A stretch of 64,000 nucleotides of DNA from an uncultured Neomegalonema sp. (lineage in GTDB: Bacteria > Pseudomonadota > Alphaproteobacteria > Rhodobacterales > Rhodobacteraceae), in assembly GCA_937911325.1 (NCBI GenBank), contig CALDSD010000068.1:1-64000 (forward strand). Direction: 5' to 3'. Of the stretch, positions 9,465 to 18,771 are shown in pieces; the first letter of the stretch is position 1, and each line of letters begins with the position of its first letter. Below the pieces are notes generated by a model, which was not told the DNA's origin, made no database searches, and saw nothing but the letters and a program-made list of their open reading frames with translations. The position numbers and the translations under genes are program-made.

Positions 9465-9546
9465 TGTCGGCGGGCGACTTGCATCCGGCCAGATGTGTAA
9501 GGTGAAGGCCGCGTGAGCCGCCGGATCGTTCTTGTGGGGAAGATCC

Positions 9547-11151
9547 ATGTCAGATGATGTCATTCGGTCGAGAGTCGGCGGTTTTCGCGAGCCGATCGCG
9601 TCCAAACCTCTCGCGTTCTGGGGGGCGATCCTTCTCGGCGTCGTCGCATCGACGGCGTTCTTTTGGAATGGTGTGGTGTCCCTGATCGACGCCTGGGGGC
9701 AGCCGGAGTACAGCCACGGTCCTCTGATCCCCGTGATTTCGGCTTTTCTTCTGTTCCGACAGCTGCGTGACACAAAGATGGCTGACGGGCCGATCACGGA
9801 CCGTTGGCCAGGCGTGGTCTTGTGCGTCTTGGCTCTGTTGCTCGCTGGTATTGGCAACATCACTCAGATCCCTGATCTCGTCACCTATGGACTGATTGCC
9901 TGGGTCGGCGCGCTGCTGCGCGCGCGGTATGGCTGGCGGCGCGGGCGCGTGCTTTGGCCACCTGTTCTCCATCTGGTGTTCATGCTTCCGCTGCCGGTGT
10001 TCGTCGCTTGGCAGTTCTCGCTGTTTCTCCAGTTTATCTCGTCTGAGATCGGCGTTGCGCTGATCCAACTGATGAACGTTCCTGTTTATCTGGACGGAAA
10101 CATCATCGATCTCGGCGTCTACAAGCTCCACGTCGCCGAAGCCTGTTCCGGCTTACGCTACCTGTTTCCGATCCTGAGCTTCTCGTACATCTTCGCGATC
10201 CTCTATCAGGGGCCGATGTGGCACAAAGCTGTGCTGCTCCTGTCGGCGGCGCCGATCGCGATCCTGATGAACAGCCTTCGCATCGGCATCATCGGCTACA
10301 TGGTCAACAGCTATGGCATCGAGCACGCCGAGGGCTTTTTGCACCTCTTCGAAGGCTGGGTGATCTTTGGCCTCTGCATTCTGGCGCTGTTGGGCCTCGC
10401 ATGGGGTTTGAACAAACTCAGACGGCGGAAGGAAAGCCTGGCTCAAGCGTTGGACCTGGACTTCGACGACCTGCAGCCGCAGGTCGCGCGGTTGTTTAAC
10501 GTGGCGCCGTCGCGTGCTCTCACGACCTGCCTCGTCCTGGTTACGGCTGCGGCCGCTTTGTGGCAGCTGACCCCCAGGGCCGATGCAGCCAATGTCGACC
10601 GGGACCCGTTGGCGCTGTACCCGGTCGTGATGGACGGCTGGTCGTCCTCGCCCCAGCAGACCCTGGCGCCTGGCATTGAGCGCATTCTGGGCGCAGACGA
10701 TTACCGCGCCGTGCATTTCAGTCATCCCGACGAACCGGCGAGCGTCGACTTCTTCGTCGCGTACTATGACAAGCTCGCTGGCGGGGCCGGCATCCACTCG
10801 CCGGAGATCTGTCTTCCCGCAGGTGGTTGGGAGATGTCGGCGATCGCGCAGCAGAACATCGAGCTGGAAAGCGGTCTGGCGTTTGCCGTCAACCGCGCGG
10901 TCATCCAGAAGGGGCTGGAGAAGAAGCTGGTCTATTATTGGTTCGAGCAGCGGGGACGCCGCCTCACCAGCGACTACACCGCCAAGGCATATACCGTTAT
11001 CGACGCGTTGACCCGAGGGCGGACCGACGGCGCCCTTGTGCGGGTGATCACCTCGATCCTGCCGGGAGAGACCGAGGCCGTCGCAGACGCGCGGCTAAAG
11101 CGGATGCTGGAGCCGACCATGGAGGTTTTACCGCGGTTCGTGCCTGGATAG
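9547..11151 (+). CDS. Exosortase (XrtD-like) fused to EpsI domain
   Basis: A polytopic membrane transpeptidase of 534 residues. The N-terminal exosortase domain (about 20-300, eight or so membrane segments) carries the catalytic triad in order: Cys200 in VAEACSGLRYL, Arg245 in MNSLRIGIIG and His266 in GFLHLFEGW. The C-terminal part (about 340-534) is an EpsI-type domain with HSPEICLPAGGWEM. This fused layout is seen in VPLPA-CTERM exosortases of alphaproteobacteria. Exosortases sort proteins with a short C-terminal PEP-like tag and usually accompany exopolysaccharide genes. No tagged substrate or EPS gene is in the window. The ATG at 9547 follows GGGGAAG; a TTG at 9532 in the same frame lacks this signal. 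Confidence 0.88.
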   Translation: MSDDVIRSRVGGFREPIASKPLAFWGAILLGVVASTAFFWNGVVSLIDAWGQPEYSHGPLIPVISAFLLFRQLRDTKMADGPITDRWPGVVLCVLALLLAGIGNITQIPDLVTYGLIAWVGALLRARYGWRRGRVLWPPVLHLVFMLPLPVFVAWQFSLFLQFISSEIGVALIQLMNVPVYLDGNIIDLGVYKLHVAEACSGLRYLFPILSFSYIFAILYQGPMWHKAVLLLSAAPIAILMNSLRIGIIGYMVNSYGIEHAEGFLHLFEGWVIFGLCILALLGLAWGLNKLRRRKESLAQALDLDFDDLQPQVARLFNVAPSRALTTCLVLVTAAAALWQLTPRADAANVDRDPLALYPVVMDGWSSSPQQTLAPGIERILGADDYRAVHFSHPDEPASVDFFVAYYDKLAGGAGIHSPEICLPAGGWEMSAIAQQNIELESGLAFAVNRAVIQKGLEKKLVYYWFEQRGRRLTSDYTAKAYTVIDALTRGRTDGALVRVITSILPGETEAVADARLKRMLEPTMEVLPRFVPG

Positions 11152-11156
11152 GCGCA

Positions 11157-11173
11157 GCGCCTGAGCCAGGCGC
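11157..11173. terminator. Short hairpin between convergent exosortase and bchO genes
   Basis: GCGCCT at 11157-11162 pairs with AGGCGC at 11168-11173 around a 5-base loop, in the 29-base gap between two convergent stops. There is no U-tract, so it is only a possible terminator. Confidence 0.3.
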
Positions 11174-11180
11174 AGGCGGG

Positions 11181-12044
11181 CTAGAGGTGAGTGGAGAGAA
11201 AGCGGCGGATCTCTTCGGCCGCCAACGCCGGCGCTTCTTCATGCAGCAGATGTCCATAGTCGGCGAAGGTTTTGAGTTCGGCGGTCGTCATTTGCGCCAA
11301 CACGGAGTCGGCGGTGTCCGGCGGGACGGAACCGTCTTTCTCCCCGACGATCAGCAGTGTCGGCGTCTCGATCTCCTGAAGGCGCCGCAGCAAAGGCGAC
11401 AGCTCCCACTGAGCCATCATCGCGAGGGCGCCGTCGACATGGCGGCTGTCAGAGATGAGACGCTGGTAGAGCGCGACGCCGCTCGCGTCGATTGTGCTGC
11501 CTGTGGACGCGAGCAGGTTTCGAGCGGCGTTCGGCGAACGCGCCATGCGGGCAAAAAATGGCGCGGTCAGCGGGTTCATCGACAGCAGCTTGGCCGCCAT
11601 CGGAAACAAGACGCCCGCCAGTCCTCGGAAATGACCAAACGCCCCGTTGAAGCAGATCAGAGCTTTCGGCTTGTCCGTCAGATCGAGCGCTAACTGGGCG
11701 GCGATCACCGCCCCGGCCGAATGCCCGATGATCGCGTCCGGCGTGACGCCCTGATCGGCGAGAAGCGCGATGATGTCCGCGACCATCGGCTCGAGACCGC
11801 ACCGCGAGCGCGCGCCGAGTTCCGTGAAGCCCTGGCCCGGCAGATCGATCGCGACGACGTGGTGGTCGCTGGCCAGGTCCGGGAACAGATCGCGCCACGT
11901 GTGGGTCGAAGCGCCGGCGCCGTGCAGCAGCAGCAACGTCGGCCCCGTTCCCGCCTCTTGAACATGCCAACGATGCGGCTTCGCCAAAACGAACCGGCTC
12001 TGCGCTCGGTTCGGCCAATCAGCTCCGTCGCGATCCCACTTCAC
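11181..12044 (-). CDS. bchO: BchO, alpha/beta hydrolase of magnesium chelatase operon
   Basis: A 287-residue alpha/beta-hydrolase-fold protein encoded after bchI and bchD, the usual place of bchO. Its exact role is unsettled; it is usually linked to the Mg-insertion step of bacteriochlorophyll synthesis. The N-terminus DWPNRAQSRFV and WHVQEAGTGPTLLLLHGAG are BchO hallmarks. The nucleophile elbow is GHSAG with Ser109, the acid is probably in VGEKDGSVP, and the His in YGHLLHEE. Its ATG overlaps the bchD stop by four bases (ATGA at 12041-12044), so translation is coupled. Last gene of the crtA-bchI-bchD-bchO operon. Confidence 0.93.
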   Translation of the reverse strand: MKWDRDGADWPNRAQSRFVLAKPHRWHVQEAGTGPTLLLLHGAGASTHTWRDLFPDLASDHHVVAIDLPGQGFTELGARSRCGLEPMVADIIALLADQGVTPDAIIGHSAGAVIAAQLALDLTDKPKALICFNGAFGHFRGLAGVLFPMAAKLLSMNPLTAPFFARMARSPNAARNLLASTGSTIDASGVALYQRLISDSRHVDGALAMMAQWELSPLLRRLQEIETPTLLIVGEKDGSVPPDTADSVLAQMTTAELKTFADYGHLLHEEAPALAAEEIRRFLSTHL

Positions 12045-13732
12045 GCAGACCTGCTCATTGCAGAAGTCACCGCCGCGGACAGGCCGCGGGCGTCGGCGCG
12101 GGGCAGGGGGAGATACTCGGCGTCCAGCGACGCGGCGAGGTCGCGCGCCGGCGCCTGAGGTCGACGGGACGCGTCGATCACGATCGAGCTTGTTCCGTTC
12201 GCGGCGTGAACGCGACCAAGGCGTTGAGCGTCTTCACCGGCTTTGGAGCGATCCGCGGTTCCGTCGAGCGCGATGTTCGCACGGCCGTCCGTGAGCAGGA
12301 TCAGGCTTGGACTCATGCCGCGGCGACGCGCGGTCTCGGTCTGTTCGAGCGCGGCTTGGAGGCCCGCTGCGAGAGGCGTTGCGCCGCCGCCGGGCAGCCC
12401 GGACAGGCAGCGCTTTGCTCGGGTGAGCGAGCGCGTGGGCGGCAATAGCGTTTCGGCCGTATCGCCGCGAAACGCGATCAAGGCGACATGGTCGCGCTTG
12501 GCGTAGGCGTTGGCCAGAAGGATCTCGACGGCGCCTTTGGCCTCCGCCAATCGTGCGAGAGCAGTCGATCCCGACGCGTCCACCGCGAAGACCAACAGCC
12601 GGTCTGTTCTGTCCTCCCGTCGGCGCAGCCGGATGTCGTCGCCGCGCACGAGCACCCTCTGGGCGGCGTTCGGCGTCTCCTGTCGACGCAACGGTTGCCA
12701 AGGGGCCGCCGCTCGCAGCGTCGCGGTCAGGTCGATCCGCGATCGACCGTCCAGACGGCCGCGCCGCGAGGGCAATGGTCGCCCTCGTTGAGCGCTCCGC
12801 CGCGAGGCGCCATGCCCCGCGCCGGATTGGTTGGCGCGAGTGGACGCATGGCTAAGCCGGTCGAGCACATCGGGCGGCAGGGCCGACTTTACCGCATCGA
12901 GAAGGATCTCTGAGGGGATGTCTTGGGACCGCTGATCGTCTGTTTCAGCGCTGTTCTCTTCGGGAGTGTCAGGCGCCGGCGTATCGTCGTCGCCAACGTC
13001 TTCGTCCGGAACGACAAGCGCGCGCGGCGCCAGGACAAGCTGCGCGGAGAGCGCCAGATCTTCCTCGCTGACGTCGGTGCGGCCGGCCAGAGCGCAGGCC
13101 GCCTTCGCGGTTCGAAGCGCAAGGATTGGGGCCCGCAGACTGTCGACGCCCAGTCGGACCGCGATCACGGTGAGATCTTTCATCGCGTCGTCAGCGACTT
13201 TGACGTCCGGCAAGCGATCTCGTGCGGCGGAGACGGCTTCGGCGTCGACCGTGAACGGAAGCGCGTCCACATGCCGGAGACCGTCAAGATCGATTTGGAA
13301 GGCGAGCCGGTCGGCAAGCGCAGACGGCGCCGCTTCATCTGTGGCCGCGCCTTCATCCAGCGCGACCAGCGCAGCGGCGTCGTCGTCCAGCGCCATGCCA
13401 AGTCGAGCGGCCAATTGGGCGGACGCGCGTTCGGCCATGGGCAGGACAAGGAGCACAGGCTCCGCCAACAGCCCTTTGTCGCGAACCGGTCTGCCGGCGG
13501 CCAACGTCGCCGCCAAGTCCAGCCCCCCGCTGAGCTGTTCTTCGGACACGTCGGTCGCGATGCGGCGCACGGGCAGCGGCGCGAGGGCTGGAGCCAAAGC
13601 AGCGCGCCATCGATCTCGCGCCGGGCCAGCTTGCGCCCGCAGCCAGACGCCGCCCAACCCGATCGGATCCACGGCGACCAGCGTCAGCGCCGACTTCGCA
13701 GCGCGCCACGGATCGTACCCGCGGTCCGTCAC
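12041..13732 (-). CDS. bchD: Magnesium chelatase subunit D
   Basis: A 563-residue subunit that forms, with BchI, the AAA+ motor inserting Mg2+ into protoporphyrin IX together with BchH (not in the window). It has an N-terminal degenerate AAA+ region with no intact Walker A, a Pro/acidic linker near residues 245-275 ([18 protein letters not shown]), and a C-terminal von Willebrand A domain with the MIDAS motif DASGST around residue 380. The length fits BchD (about 550-670). The start is GTG at 13732, overlapping the bchI stop in GTGA (13729-13732). The ORF is continuous. Confidence 0.94.
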   Translation of the reverse strand: MTDRGYDPWRAAKSALTLVAVDPIGLGGVWLRAQAGPARDRWRAALAPALAPLPVRRIATDVSEEQLSGGLDLAATLAAGRPVRDKGLLAEPVLLVLPMAERASAQLAARLGMALDDDAAALVALDEGAATDEAAPSALADRLAFQIDLDGLRHVDALPFTVDAEAVSAARDRLPDVKVADDAMKDLTVIAVRLGVDSLRAPILALRTAKAACALAGRTDVSEEDLALSAQLVLAPRALVVPDEDVGDDDTPAPDTPEENSAETDDQRSQDIPSEILLDAVKSALPPDVLDRLSHASTRANQSGAGHGASRRSAQRGRPLPSRRGRLDGRSRIDLTATLRAAAPWQPLRRQETPNAAQRVLVRGDDIRLRRREDRTDRLLVFAVDASGSTALARLAEAKGAVEILLANAYAKRDHVALIAFRGDTAETLLPPTRSLTRAKRCLSGLPGGGATPLAAGLQAALEQTETARRRGMSPSLILLTDGRANIALDGTADRSKAGEDAQRLGRVHAANGTSSIVIDASRRPQAPARDLAASLDAEYLPLPRADARGLSAAVTSAMSRSA

Positions 13733-14763
13733 GTCTCTCGCGCCTCGCCAAAAACTTCCTCAAGCGCGCGTCCGACGCGTGCGCTTGAACCAGCCTCGTC
13801 TAGCGGATCCCTCCGCAGACGATGGCGCAAGGCGCTCGGGGCCACCGCCCGCAGCTCGGCGCGCTGAACCTTGGCCTTGCCTTCGAACGCGGCGAGGGCC
13901 CGAGCGGCGCGCATGAGCGTCAGTTCGCCCCTCAGGCCGTCAGAACCGAGCGCGAGGCAAAGTCGCGCGCAATCCTCCAGGGCGGCGTCCTCCACCGCGA
14001 CATTGGTCAAGCGCGTTCGGGCGGCGAGGATGGATTGCCGCAGCTCTGCGTCGGCCGCGCGCCAAGGCGGCAGGAAGGTTTCGGGATCGGTGTCGTAGGC
14101 GTCGCGGCGGCGGATCACTTCGACCCGCTCGGAAACGTCTTTTGGCGAGCTCACCTCGACCGACAGTCCGAACCGATCGAGCAGTTGTGGTCTGAGTTCG
14201 CCTTCCTCGGGATTGCCCGATCCAACCAGAACGAACTTCGCCGCGTGGCGAATGGAGAGCCCCTCGCGCTCCACGACGTTCTCGCCAGAGGCGGCGACGT
14301 CGAGAAGAAGATCGACCAAGTGATCTTCGAGCAGGTTCACTTCGTCGATGTAGAGATACCCGCGATGGGCCCGCGCAAGGAGCCCGGGTTCGAACGCTTT
14401 CTCGCCGCGGGTGAGGGCGCGCTCTATGTCCAGCGCGCCGACAACCCGGTCTTCCGTCGCGCCGAGCGGCAAATCGACCACCGGCGTCGGCCGCTCTACA
14501 AGCGTCTGTGGCGGATGCTCGCGACAGTGCGGGCAGTCGCCATCGAGGGTCGCCGTGTTGTAGGGGCATCCTTCCACCGCTTGGATCGGCGGCAGCAGGG
14601 CCGCCAACGCTCTGACGGCGGTGGATTTGCCGGCGCCGCGGTCGCCGAACGCCAACACCCCGCCGATGCTGGGGTCGATCGCCGTCAGGACCAGGGCGCG
14701 TTTCATTTCGTCTTGCCCGACGATGGCGGAGAATGGGAACGGTTGAGGAGCGGTGCGGCTCAT
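13729..14763 (-). CDS. bchI: Magnesium chelatase ATPase subunit I
   Basis: A 344-residue AAA+ ATPase of the Mg-chelatase. Walker A is GDRGAGKST (residues 40-48), Walker B is in [12 protein letters not shown] (136-147), and the sensor/Arg region includes [20 protein letters not shown]. The [15 protein letters not shown] insertion is typical of BchI. The frame is open upstream to 14814, but the start at 14763 is chosen because the homologous sequence [16 protein letters not shown] begins 8 residues later and the ATG overlaps the crtA stop as ATGA (14760-14763). Confidence 0.96.
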   Translation of the reverse strand: MSRTAPQPFPFSAIVGQDEMKRALVLTAIDPSIGGVLAFGDRGAGKSTAVRALAALLPPIQAVEGCPYNTATLDGDCPHCREHPPQTLVERPTPVVDLPLGATEDRVVGALDIERALTRGEKAFEPGLLARAHRGYLYIDEVNLLEDHLVDLLLDVAASGENVVEREGLSIRHAAKFVLVGSGNPEEGELRPQLLDRFGLSVEVSSPKDVSERVEVIRRRDAYDTDPETFLPPWRAADAELRQSILAARTRLTNVAVEDAALEDCARLCLALGSDGLRGELTLMRAARALAAFEGKAKVQRAELRAVAPSALRHRLRRDPLDEAGSSARVGRALEEVFGEARET

Positions 14764-15500
14764 GCGGCGGCCTCGGTCAGGTTGAAACGGGCAAGGGGAC
14801 GATCGCCCTGCCAACGCGGATCGGTCCAGGCGCCTTCGTCGGCGAGGATCTCAAACCGCGCATAGAGTTCTTCTGCGAACCAGGCGCCGTCTCTCACGGC
14901 CTTGATCGCCCGCGCATGCGGACCGTCGGCGCGCGCGAACGCCGCCATGCTCGCCGCATTGGGCCAGATCGAGAAGGTGACCTGATTGATCAGCGGCGCC
15001 TCGCCCATTCCGATCTTGAAGGCGACGTTCGGGTCGGCGCCGATGGCTGTGCTGATGTCCGGCACCCGACGCCAGAATTGGCGCATGATCGAGGGCTTCA
15101 ACCGCGCTCGCGTCAACGCGGCGATCGGACCCGTTTGCGGGGGTGAGGACCGGGGCGGCGCCTTGAAGGGCTCGACGCCCGCCCATTTGCCGCGCGCGGA
15201 CGTCGGAGCCATGAACAGCGTCCAGTTTTCCGACGATTGGTCCCGGAACGCCTTGAAGGACCGCGCGTTTCGAACCTGATCGCGCGCGTGCTCAAGCGAC
15301 GGCCACGTCGCCAGGATCGTATAGACGCCCGTATTCGGCGCAGGCGTGAATCCTTCGCCGGTCCCGGTTCCGCAGAGCTTATAGAAACCGACGCCAGGGG
15401 TGGTTTTCAAGCCCGAGTGGGCGAAACCCATCTGGCTGAAGGCCCACAGGCGCGCGGCGATGCTCCGAAAGCGGAAGAAGCTGAGGCTTACGGTCTGGAT
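14760..15500 (-). CDS. crtA: Spheroidene monooxygenase CrtA (start codon apparently ATC)
   Basis: A haem-dependent monooxygenase of about 246 residues that adds the keto group of spheroidenone under oxygen. Family motifs are [18 protein letters not shown] at the N-terminus, [31 protein letters not shown] and the distal [17 protein letters not shown]. CrtA proteins normally begin MQTV; here that Met codon is ATC (15498-15500). A strong GGAGG (complement of 15506-15510) lies exactly 5 bases upstream of this ATC. The nearest canonical in-frame start is GTG at 15521, which has only AAGG 2 bases away. The ATG at 15671 would run into the divergent crtI. I place the start at the ATC on Shine-Dalgarno and homology grounds, but GTG 15521 is possible. 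First gene of crtA-bchIDO. Confidence 0.9.
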   Translation of the reverse strand: MQTVSLSFFRFRSIAARLWAFSQMGFAHSGLKTTPGVGFYKLCGTGTGEGFTPAPNTGVYTILATWPSLEHARDQVRNARSFKAFRDQSSENWTLFMAPTSARGKWAGVEPFKAPPRSSPPQTGPIAALTRARLKPSIMRQFWRRVPDISTAIGADPNVAFKIGMGEAPLINQVTFSIWPNAASMAAFARADGPHARAIKAVRDGAWFAEELYARFEILADEGAWTDPRWQGDRPLARFNLTEAAA

Positions 15501-15574
15501 GGTCGCCTCCTCTTTACGCACGGCCTTACAGACCAAAACCAAGCGTTTTCTAATGAAACGCGCTCGCACTTGAT

Positions 15575-15592
15575 TGTCAATTATACTAGACA
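15575..15592. promoter_or_regulatory. PpsR/CrtJ operator between crtA and crtI
   Basis: TGT-N12-ACA (TGTCAATTATACTAGACA), the recognition pattern of the PpsR/CrtJ repressor, in the divergent crtA/crtI region. On the minus strand it overlaps a TTGACA that can act as the crtA -35 element, with TTTCAT 16 bases on. On the plus strand TTGTCA overlaps its left half. Binding would therefore block both promoters. Confidence 0.75.
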
Positions 15593-15637
15593 CTGATAGC
15601 GTGCCAAGATGCTGACACGTTGAGTGTAGGAAACACG

Positions 15638-17191
15638 ATGTCGCGCCTGAACCATAAACCGCCTTCAGCACTGGTGATCGGCGCTGGCTTTGGCGGCCTC
15701 GCCGCGGCGATGCGCCTGGGCGCGAAGGGATACCGCGTCACGGTCCTTGACCGGCTTGAGAGCCCCGGAGGGCGAGCGACGTCGGTGACGCGGAACGGTC
15801 ACCGTTTCGATCTGGGGCCGACCATCGTCACGGTGCCTGACGTTTTCCAGAAGCTCTGGGCTGCGACCGGACGCCGATTTGAGGACGATGTGGATCTGCG
15901 TCCGCTCGATCCGTTCTACGAGATCCGATTTCAAGACGGCTCCGCCTTTACGGCGCGCAAAGACCCCGCGGCCATGCGCGAAGAGGTGAGGCGCTTGGCG
16001 CCAGACGATCTCGCCGGATTCGACCGGCTTATGCGCGGCGCCGAGCGACGCTATCAGTTTGGTTTTGAGAACCTGGGCCGGCGCCCGATGCATGAGCTGT
16101 GGGAGTTGATAAAGGTCCTTCCGACCTTCGCCTGGTATCGGGCGGATCGTTCGATCTACGCTCATGCCGCGAGACAGGTGCGCGATGAGCGACTGCGGAT
16201 GGCGTTGAGCTTTCATCCGCTCTTCATCGGCGGCGACCCCTTCAAGGTCACCTCCATGTATGCGCTGGTCTCGCATCTCGAAGCTGCGTTCGGCGTCCAT
16301 TATGCGATGGGCGGAGCTGGCGCGATCGCGGAAGGAATGGCCAAAGTCGTGGGCGATCAGGGCGGCGAAGTCCTTTATGGCGCTCAAGCCGACGAAATCA
16401 CCGTCGAGAATGATCGAGCCACAGGCGTGAAGCTCGCCAGTGGCGAGACGCTGCGGTCGGAGATCGTCGTCTCGAACGCGGATGTCGGGCACACCTACGA
16501 TCATCTTCTGCGAAAGCGTCGCCGCAAGCGGTGGACCGGACCACGCCTGAAACGCGCGCGTTGGTCGATGGGCTTGTTCCTTTGGTACTTTGGAACCAAG
16601 GGAACGCGGGACCTGTGGCCGGATGTCGGGCATCACACGATACTGAACGGTCCTCGCTACCGCGGACTGGTGCGCGATATCTTCATCAAGGGCCGCCTCG
16701 CCGAGGATATGAGCCTGTATGTGCATCGGCCCACTGTGACCGATCCGAGCGCTGCGCCCGCGGGCGGCGACACCTTCTACGCCTTGTCGCCGGTGCCGCA
16801 TCTGGGGCACGCCGATCCGGTTGATTGGGCGGAAAGAGCAGAGCCTTACCGCCAAAAGGTGCAGGAGGTGTTGGAGCGCGACCTGCTGCCGGGTCTCAGC
16901 GCCCATCTCAGCGCGAGCCATGTGATGACCCCGAACGATTTCGAAAGCCGCTATCTCAGCCCGCACGGTTCGGGTTTCTCGATCGAGCCGCGGATCCTGC
17001 AGAGCGCCTGGTTTCGGCCGCACAACGTGTCGGAGGAGGTCAAGGGCCTGTTCCTGGTCGGGGCGGGGACCCATCCGGGCGCCGGGCTGCCCGGGGTCGT
17101 CGTCTCGGCCGAAGTGATGGATCAACTTGTCCCGGACGCGCGGCCCGCGATGGCTGATGCGACAGCTGCTGATCTGGTGGCGGCGGAATGA
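15638..17191 (+). CDS. crtI: Phytoene desaturase CrtI
   Basis: A 517-residue FAD enzyme that desaturates phytoene (to neurosporene in the three-step form used in the spheroidene pathway). The dinucleotide-binding motif is VIGAGFGGLAAAM (GxGxxG at residues 15-20) with PGGRATS, and the C-terminal bacterial phytoene dehydrogenase signature is VGAGTHPGAGLPGVVVSAEVM (about 470-490). The start is ATG at 15638, 7 bases after AGGA; an in-frame TTG at 15620 lacks a ribosome site. It overlaps crtB by ATGA. The number of desaturation steps is inferred from the companion crtC/crtD/crtF genes, not from the sequence. Confidence 0.96.
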   Translation: MSRLNHKPPSALVIGAGFGGLAAAMRLGAKGYRVTVLDRLESPGGRATSVTRNGHRFDLGPTIVTVPDVFQKLWAATGRRFEDDVDLRPLDPFYEIRFQDGSAFTARKDPAAMREEVRRLAPDDLAGFDRLMRGAERRYQFGFENLGRRPMHELWELIKVLPTFAWYRADRSIYAHAARQVRDERLRMALSFHPLFIGGDPFKVTSMYALVSHLEAAFGVHYAMGGAGAIAEGMAKVVGDQGGEVLYGAQADEITVENDRATGVKLASGETLRSEIVVSNADVGHTYDHLLRKRRRKRWTGPRLKRARWSMGLFLWYFGTKGTRDLWPDVGHHTILNGPRYRGLVRDIFIKGRLAEDMSLYVHRPTVTDPSAAPAGGDTFYALSPVPHLGHADPVDWAERAEPYRQKVQEVLERDLLPGLSAHLSASHVMTPNDFESRYLSPHGSGFSIEPRILQSAWFRPHNVSEEVKGLFLVGAGTHPGAGLPGVVVSAEVMDQLVPDARPAMADATAADLVAAE

Positions 17192-18276
17192 GCGGGCGAA
17201 TGGCGATCACGCACCGTATGACGCCGGAAGACCTGGCGATCTGCCGGGAGATGATCCGCACCGGGTCTCATTCCTTTAACGCCGCCTCAAAGCTCTTGCC
17301 TTCGAGCGTGCGAGACCCGGCGCTGGCGCTCTACGCCTTTTGCCGTCTTGCCGATGACGCCGTCGACTTGAGCAACGCCAAGCCCGCGGCGGTGCTTCGG
17401 TTGCGCGATCGCCTCGACCTCGCCTACGCGGGGACGCCGAGAGACGCGGCGCCCGATCGCGCGTTCGCGGCTTTGATCCGAACCTATGATATGCCGCGAG
17501 CGCTTCCGGACGCGCTGCTGGAAGGCCTCGCTTGGGACGCGATGGAGCGGCGTTACCAGACATTCTCGGATCTGCTGTCCTACTCCGCCAGGGTCGCCGC
17601 CGCGGTCGGCGCGATGATGTGTGTTCTGATGGGGGTTCGCGGACGGGACGCCTTGGCGCGGGCCTGTGATCTGGGCGCGGCGATGCAGCTGACCAACATC
17701 GCCCGAGACGTGGGCGAGGACGCGCTGGCCGGGCGGCTCTATCTGCCTCTCGATTGGCTCGAAGAGGTGGGCGTCGATCCCGAGGCGTTTCTGTCCAATC
17801 CAAAACCGACGGCGAAAATCACCGCGCTGACAAAGCGGTTGCTGACGGAGGCGGAGCGTCTTTATCAGCGTTCCGAAGCGGGTGTCGCAGCCCTTCCATT
17901 GCGCTGTCGGTCGGGGATCCTTTCCGCCCGCCACATTTATTCGGCGATCGGGGGACGTATTGCGGCTGCAGGCTTCGACAGCGTGACGCGCCGCGCGCAC
18001 ACGTCGACAACCGAAAAGATCTGTTTGCTCGGTCTGTCCATGGGCCAGACAGCGCTGGTGACGATGATGCCCAGATCCGCGGTGCTGCACGCGCCGCCCT
18101 TGCCGGAAGTGGCTTTCCTGGTCGAGGCCGCCGCCCATGATGCGGCTCCCTTCTCGCAATGGGGAGATGGACGCGTCGGCGCTTTGTTGTCCGCCCTGGC
18201 CACGCTGGAGGAGCGGGACCGGATGCGGCGGCGCAACGATCGGCCATTTGATGGCCCGGCGAACCCTGCTATCTAG
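17188..18276 (+). CDS. crtB: Phytoene synthase CrtB
   Basis: A 362-residue prenyltransferase that condenses two GGPP to phytoene. Both Asp-rich Mg2+-binding motifs are present: DDAVD (residues 56-60) and DVGED (174-178, in NIARDVGED). The squalene/phytoene synthase core (RLYLPLDWLEEVGVD) is intact. The length is slightly above most CrtB because of a C-terminal tail. The ATG at 17188 overlaps the crtI stop; an ATG at 17200 is a possible internal alternative. tspO follows after 6 bases, giving the classical crtI-crtB-tspO order. Confidence 0.96.
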   Translation: MSGRMAITHRMTPEDLAICREMIRTGSHSFNAASKLLPSSVRDPALALYAFCRLADDAVDLSNAKPAAVLRLRDRLDLAYAGTPRDAAPDRAFAALIRTYDMPRALPDALLEGLAWDAMERRYQTFSDLLSYSARVAAAVGAMMCVLMGVRGRDALARACDLGAAMQLTNIARDVGEDALAGRLYLPLDWLEEVGVDPEAFLSNPKPTAKITALTKRLLTEAERLYQRSEAGVAALPLRCRSGILSARHIYSAIGGRIAAAGFDSVTRRAHTSTTEKICLLGLSMGQTALVTMMPRSAVLHAPPLPEVAFLVEAAAHDAAPFSQWGDGRVGALLSALATLEERDRMRRRNDRPFDGPANPAI

Positions 18277-18282
18277 CAAGTC

Positions 18283-18765
18283 ATGGATTGGTTGGTCTTC
18301 TTCGTGTTCCTGGCGGCGACTTTCGCGGCGGCGTCGACCGGAGCCATGTTCTCCCCGGGAGCGTGGTATGAGCGATTGGACAAACCCGCCTGGACGCCGC
18401 CGAACTGGTTGTTCCCGGTCGCCTGGACCATTCTCTATATCGCGATGGCCGCGGCGGCGGCTCGGGTCGCAACATTACCCGATCCGGGATTGGGGCTCGC
18501 GTTTTGGGCGCTTCAGATCGCGTTGAACGCGATCTGGTCGCCGGTCTTTTTCGGCCTCCGCCGCATCGACATCGGATTGATCGTCATCGCGTTCCTCTGG
18601 CTGGCGGTGACGGCGACCATGATCGTCTTCTTCCTCTACGATGCGACGGCGGGATGGTTGTTGGCGCCCTACGTGTTCTGGGTAAGCTACGCCAGCGCGT
18701 TGAACTACGCGGTGTGGAGCCGGAACAAAGACCGCTTGCCTGATATCGCGAACGCTGCGTCCTAA
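18283..18765 (+). CDS. tspO: TspO/MBR family tryptophan-rich sensory protein
   Basis: A 160-residue outer-envelope/membrane protein with five hydrophobic helices and the Trp-rich signature (KPAWTPPNWLFPVAWTILY, and ALQIALNAIWSPVFF). TspO binds tetrapyrroles and, in Rhodobacter, modulates photosynthesis gene expression in response to oxygen. Its position behind crtIB (crtK in older nomenclature) is conserved. The XRE-cupin regulator starts only 6 bases downstream on the same strand, with no terminator visible, so readthrough is likely. Confidence 0.94.
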   Translation: MDWLVFFVFLAATFAAASTGAMFSPGAWYERLDKPAWTPPNWLFPVAWTILYIAMAAAAARVATLPDPGLGLAFWALQIALNAIWSPVFFGLRRIDIGLIVIAFLWLAVTATMIVFFLYDATAGWLLAPYVFWVSYASALNYAVWSRNKDRLPDIANAAS

Positions 18766-18771
18766 CATCCA

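Noticed and set aside
15500-15671. Longer crtA N-terminus from ATG 15671
   Set aside because: It would overlap the divergent crtI start and the PpsR operator, and the extra 57 residues have no family similarity.
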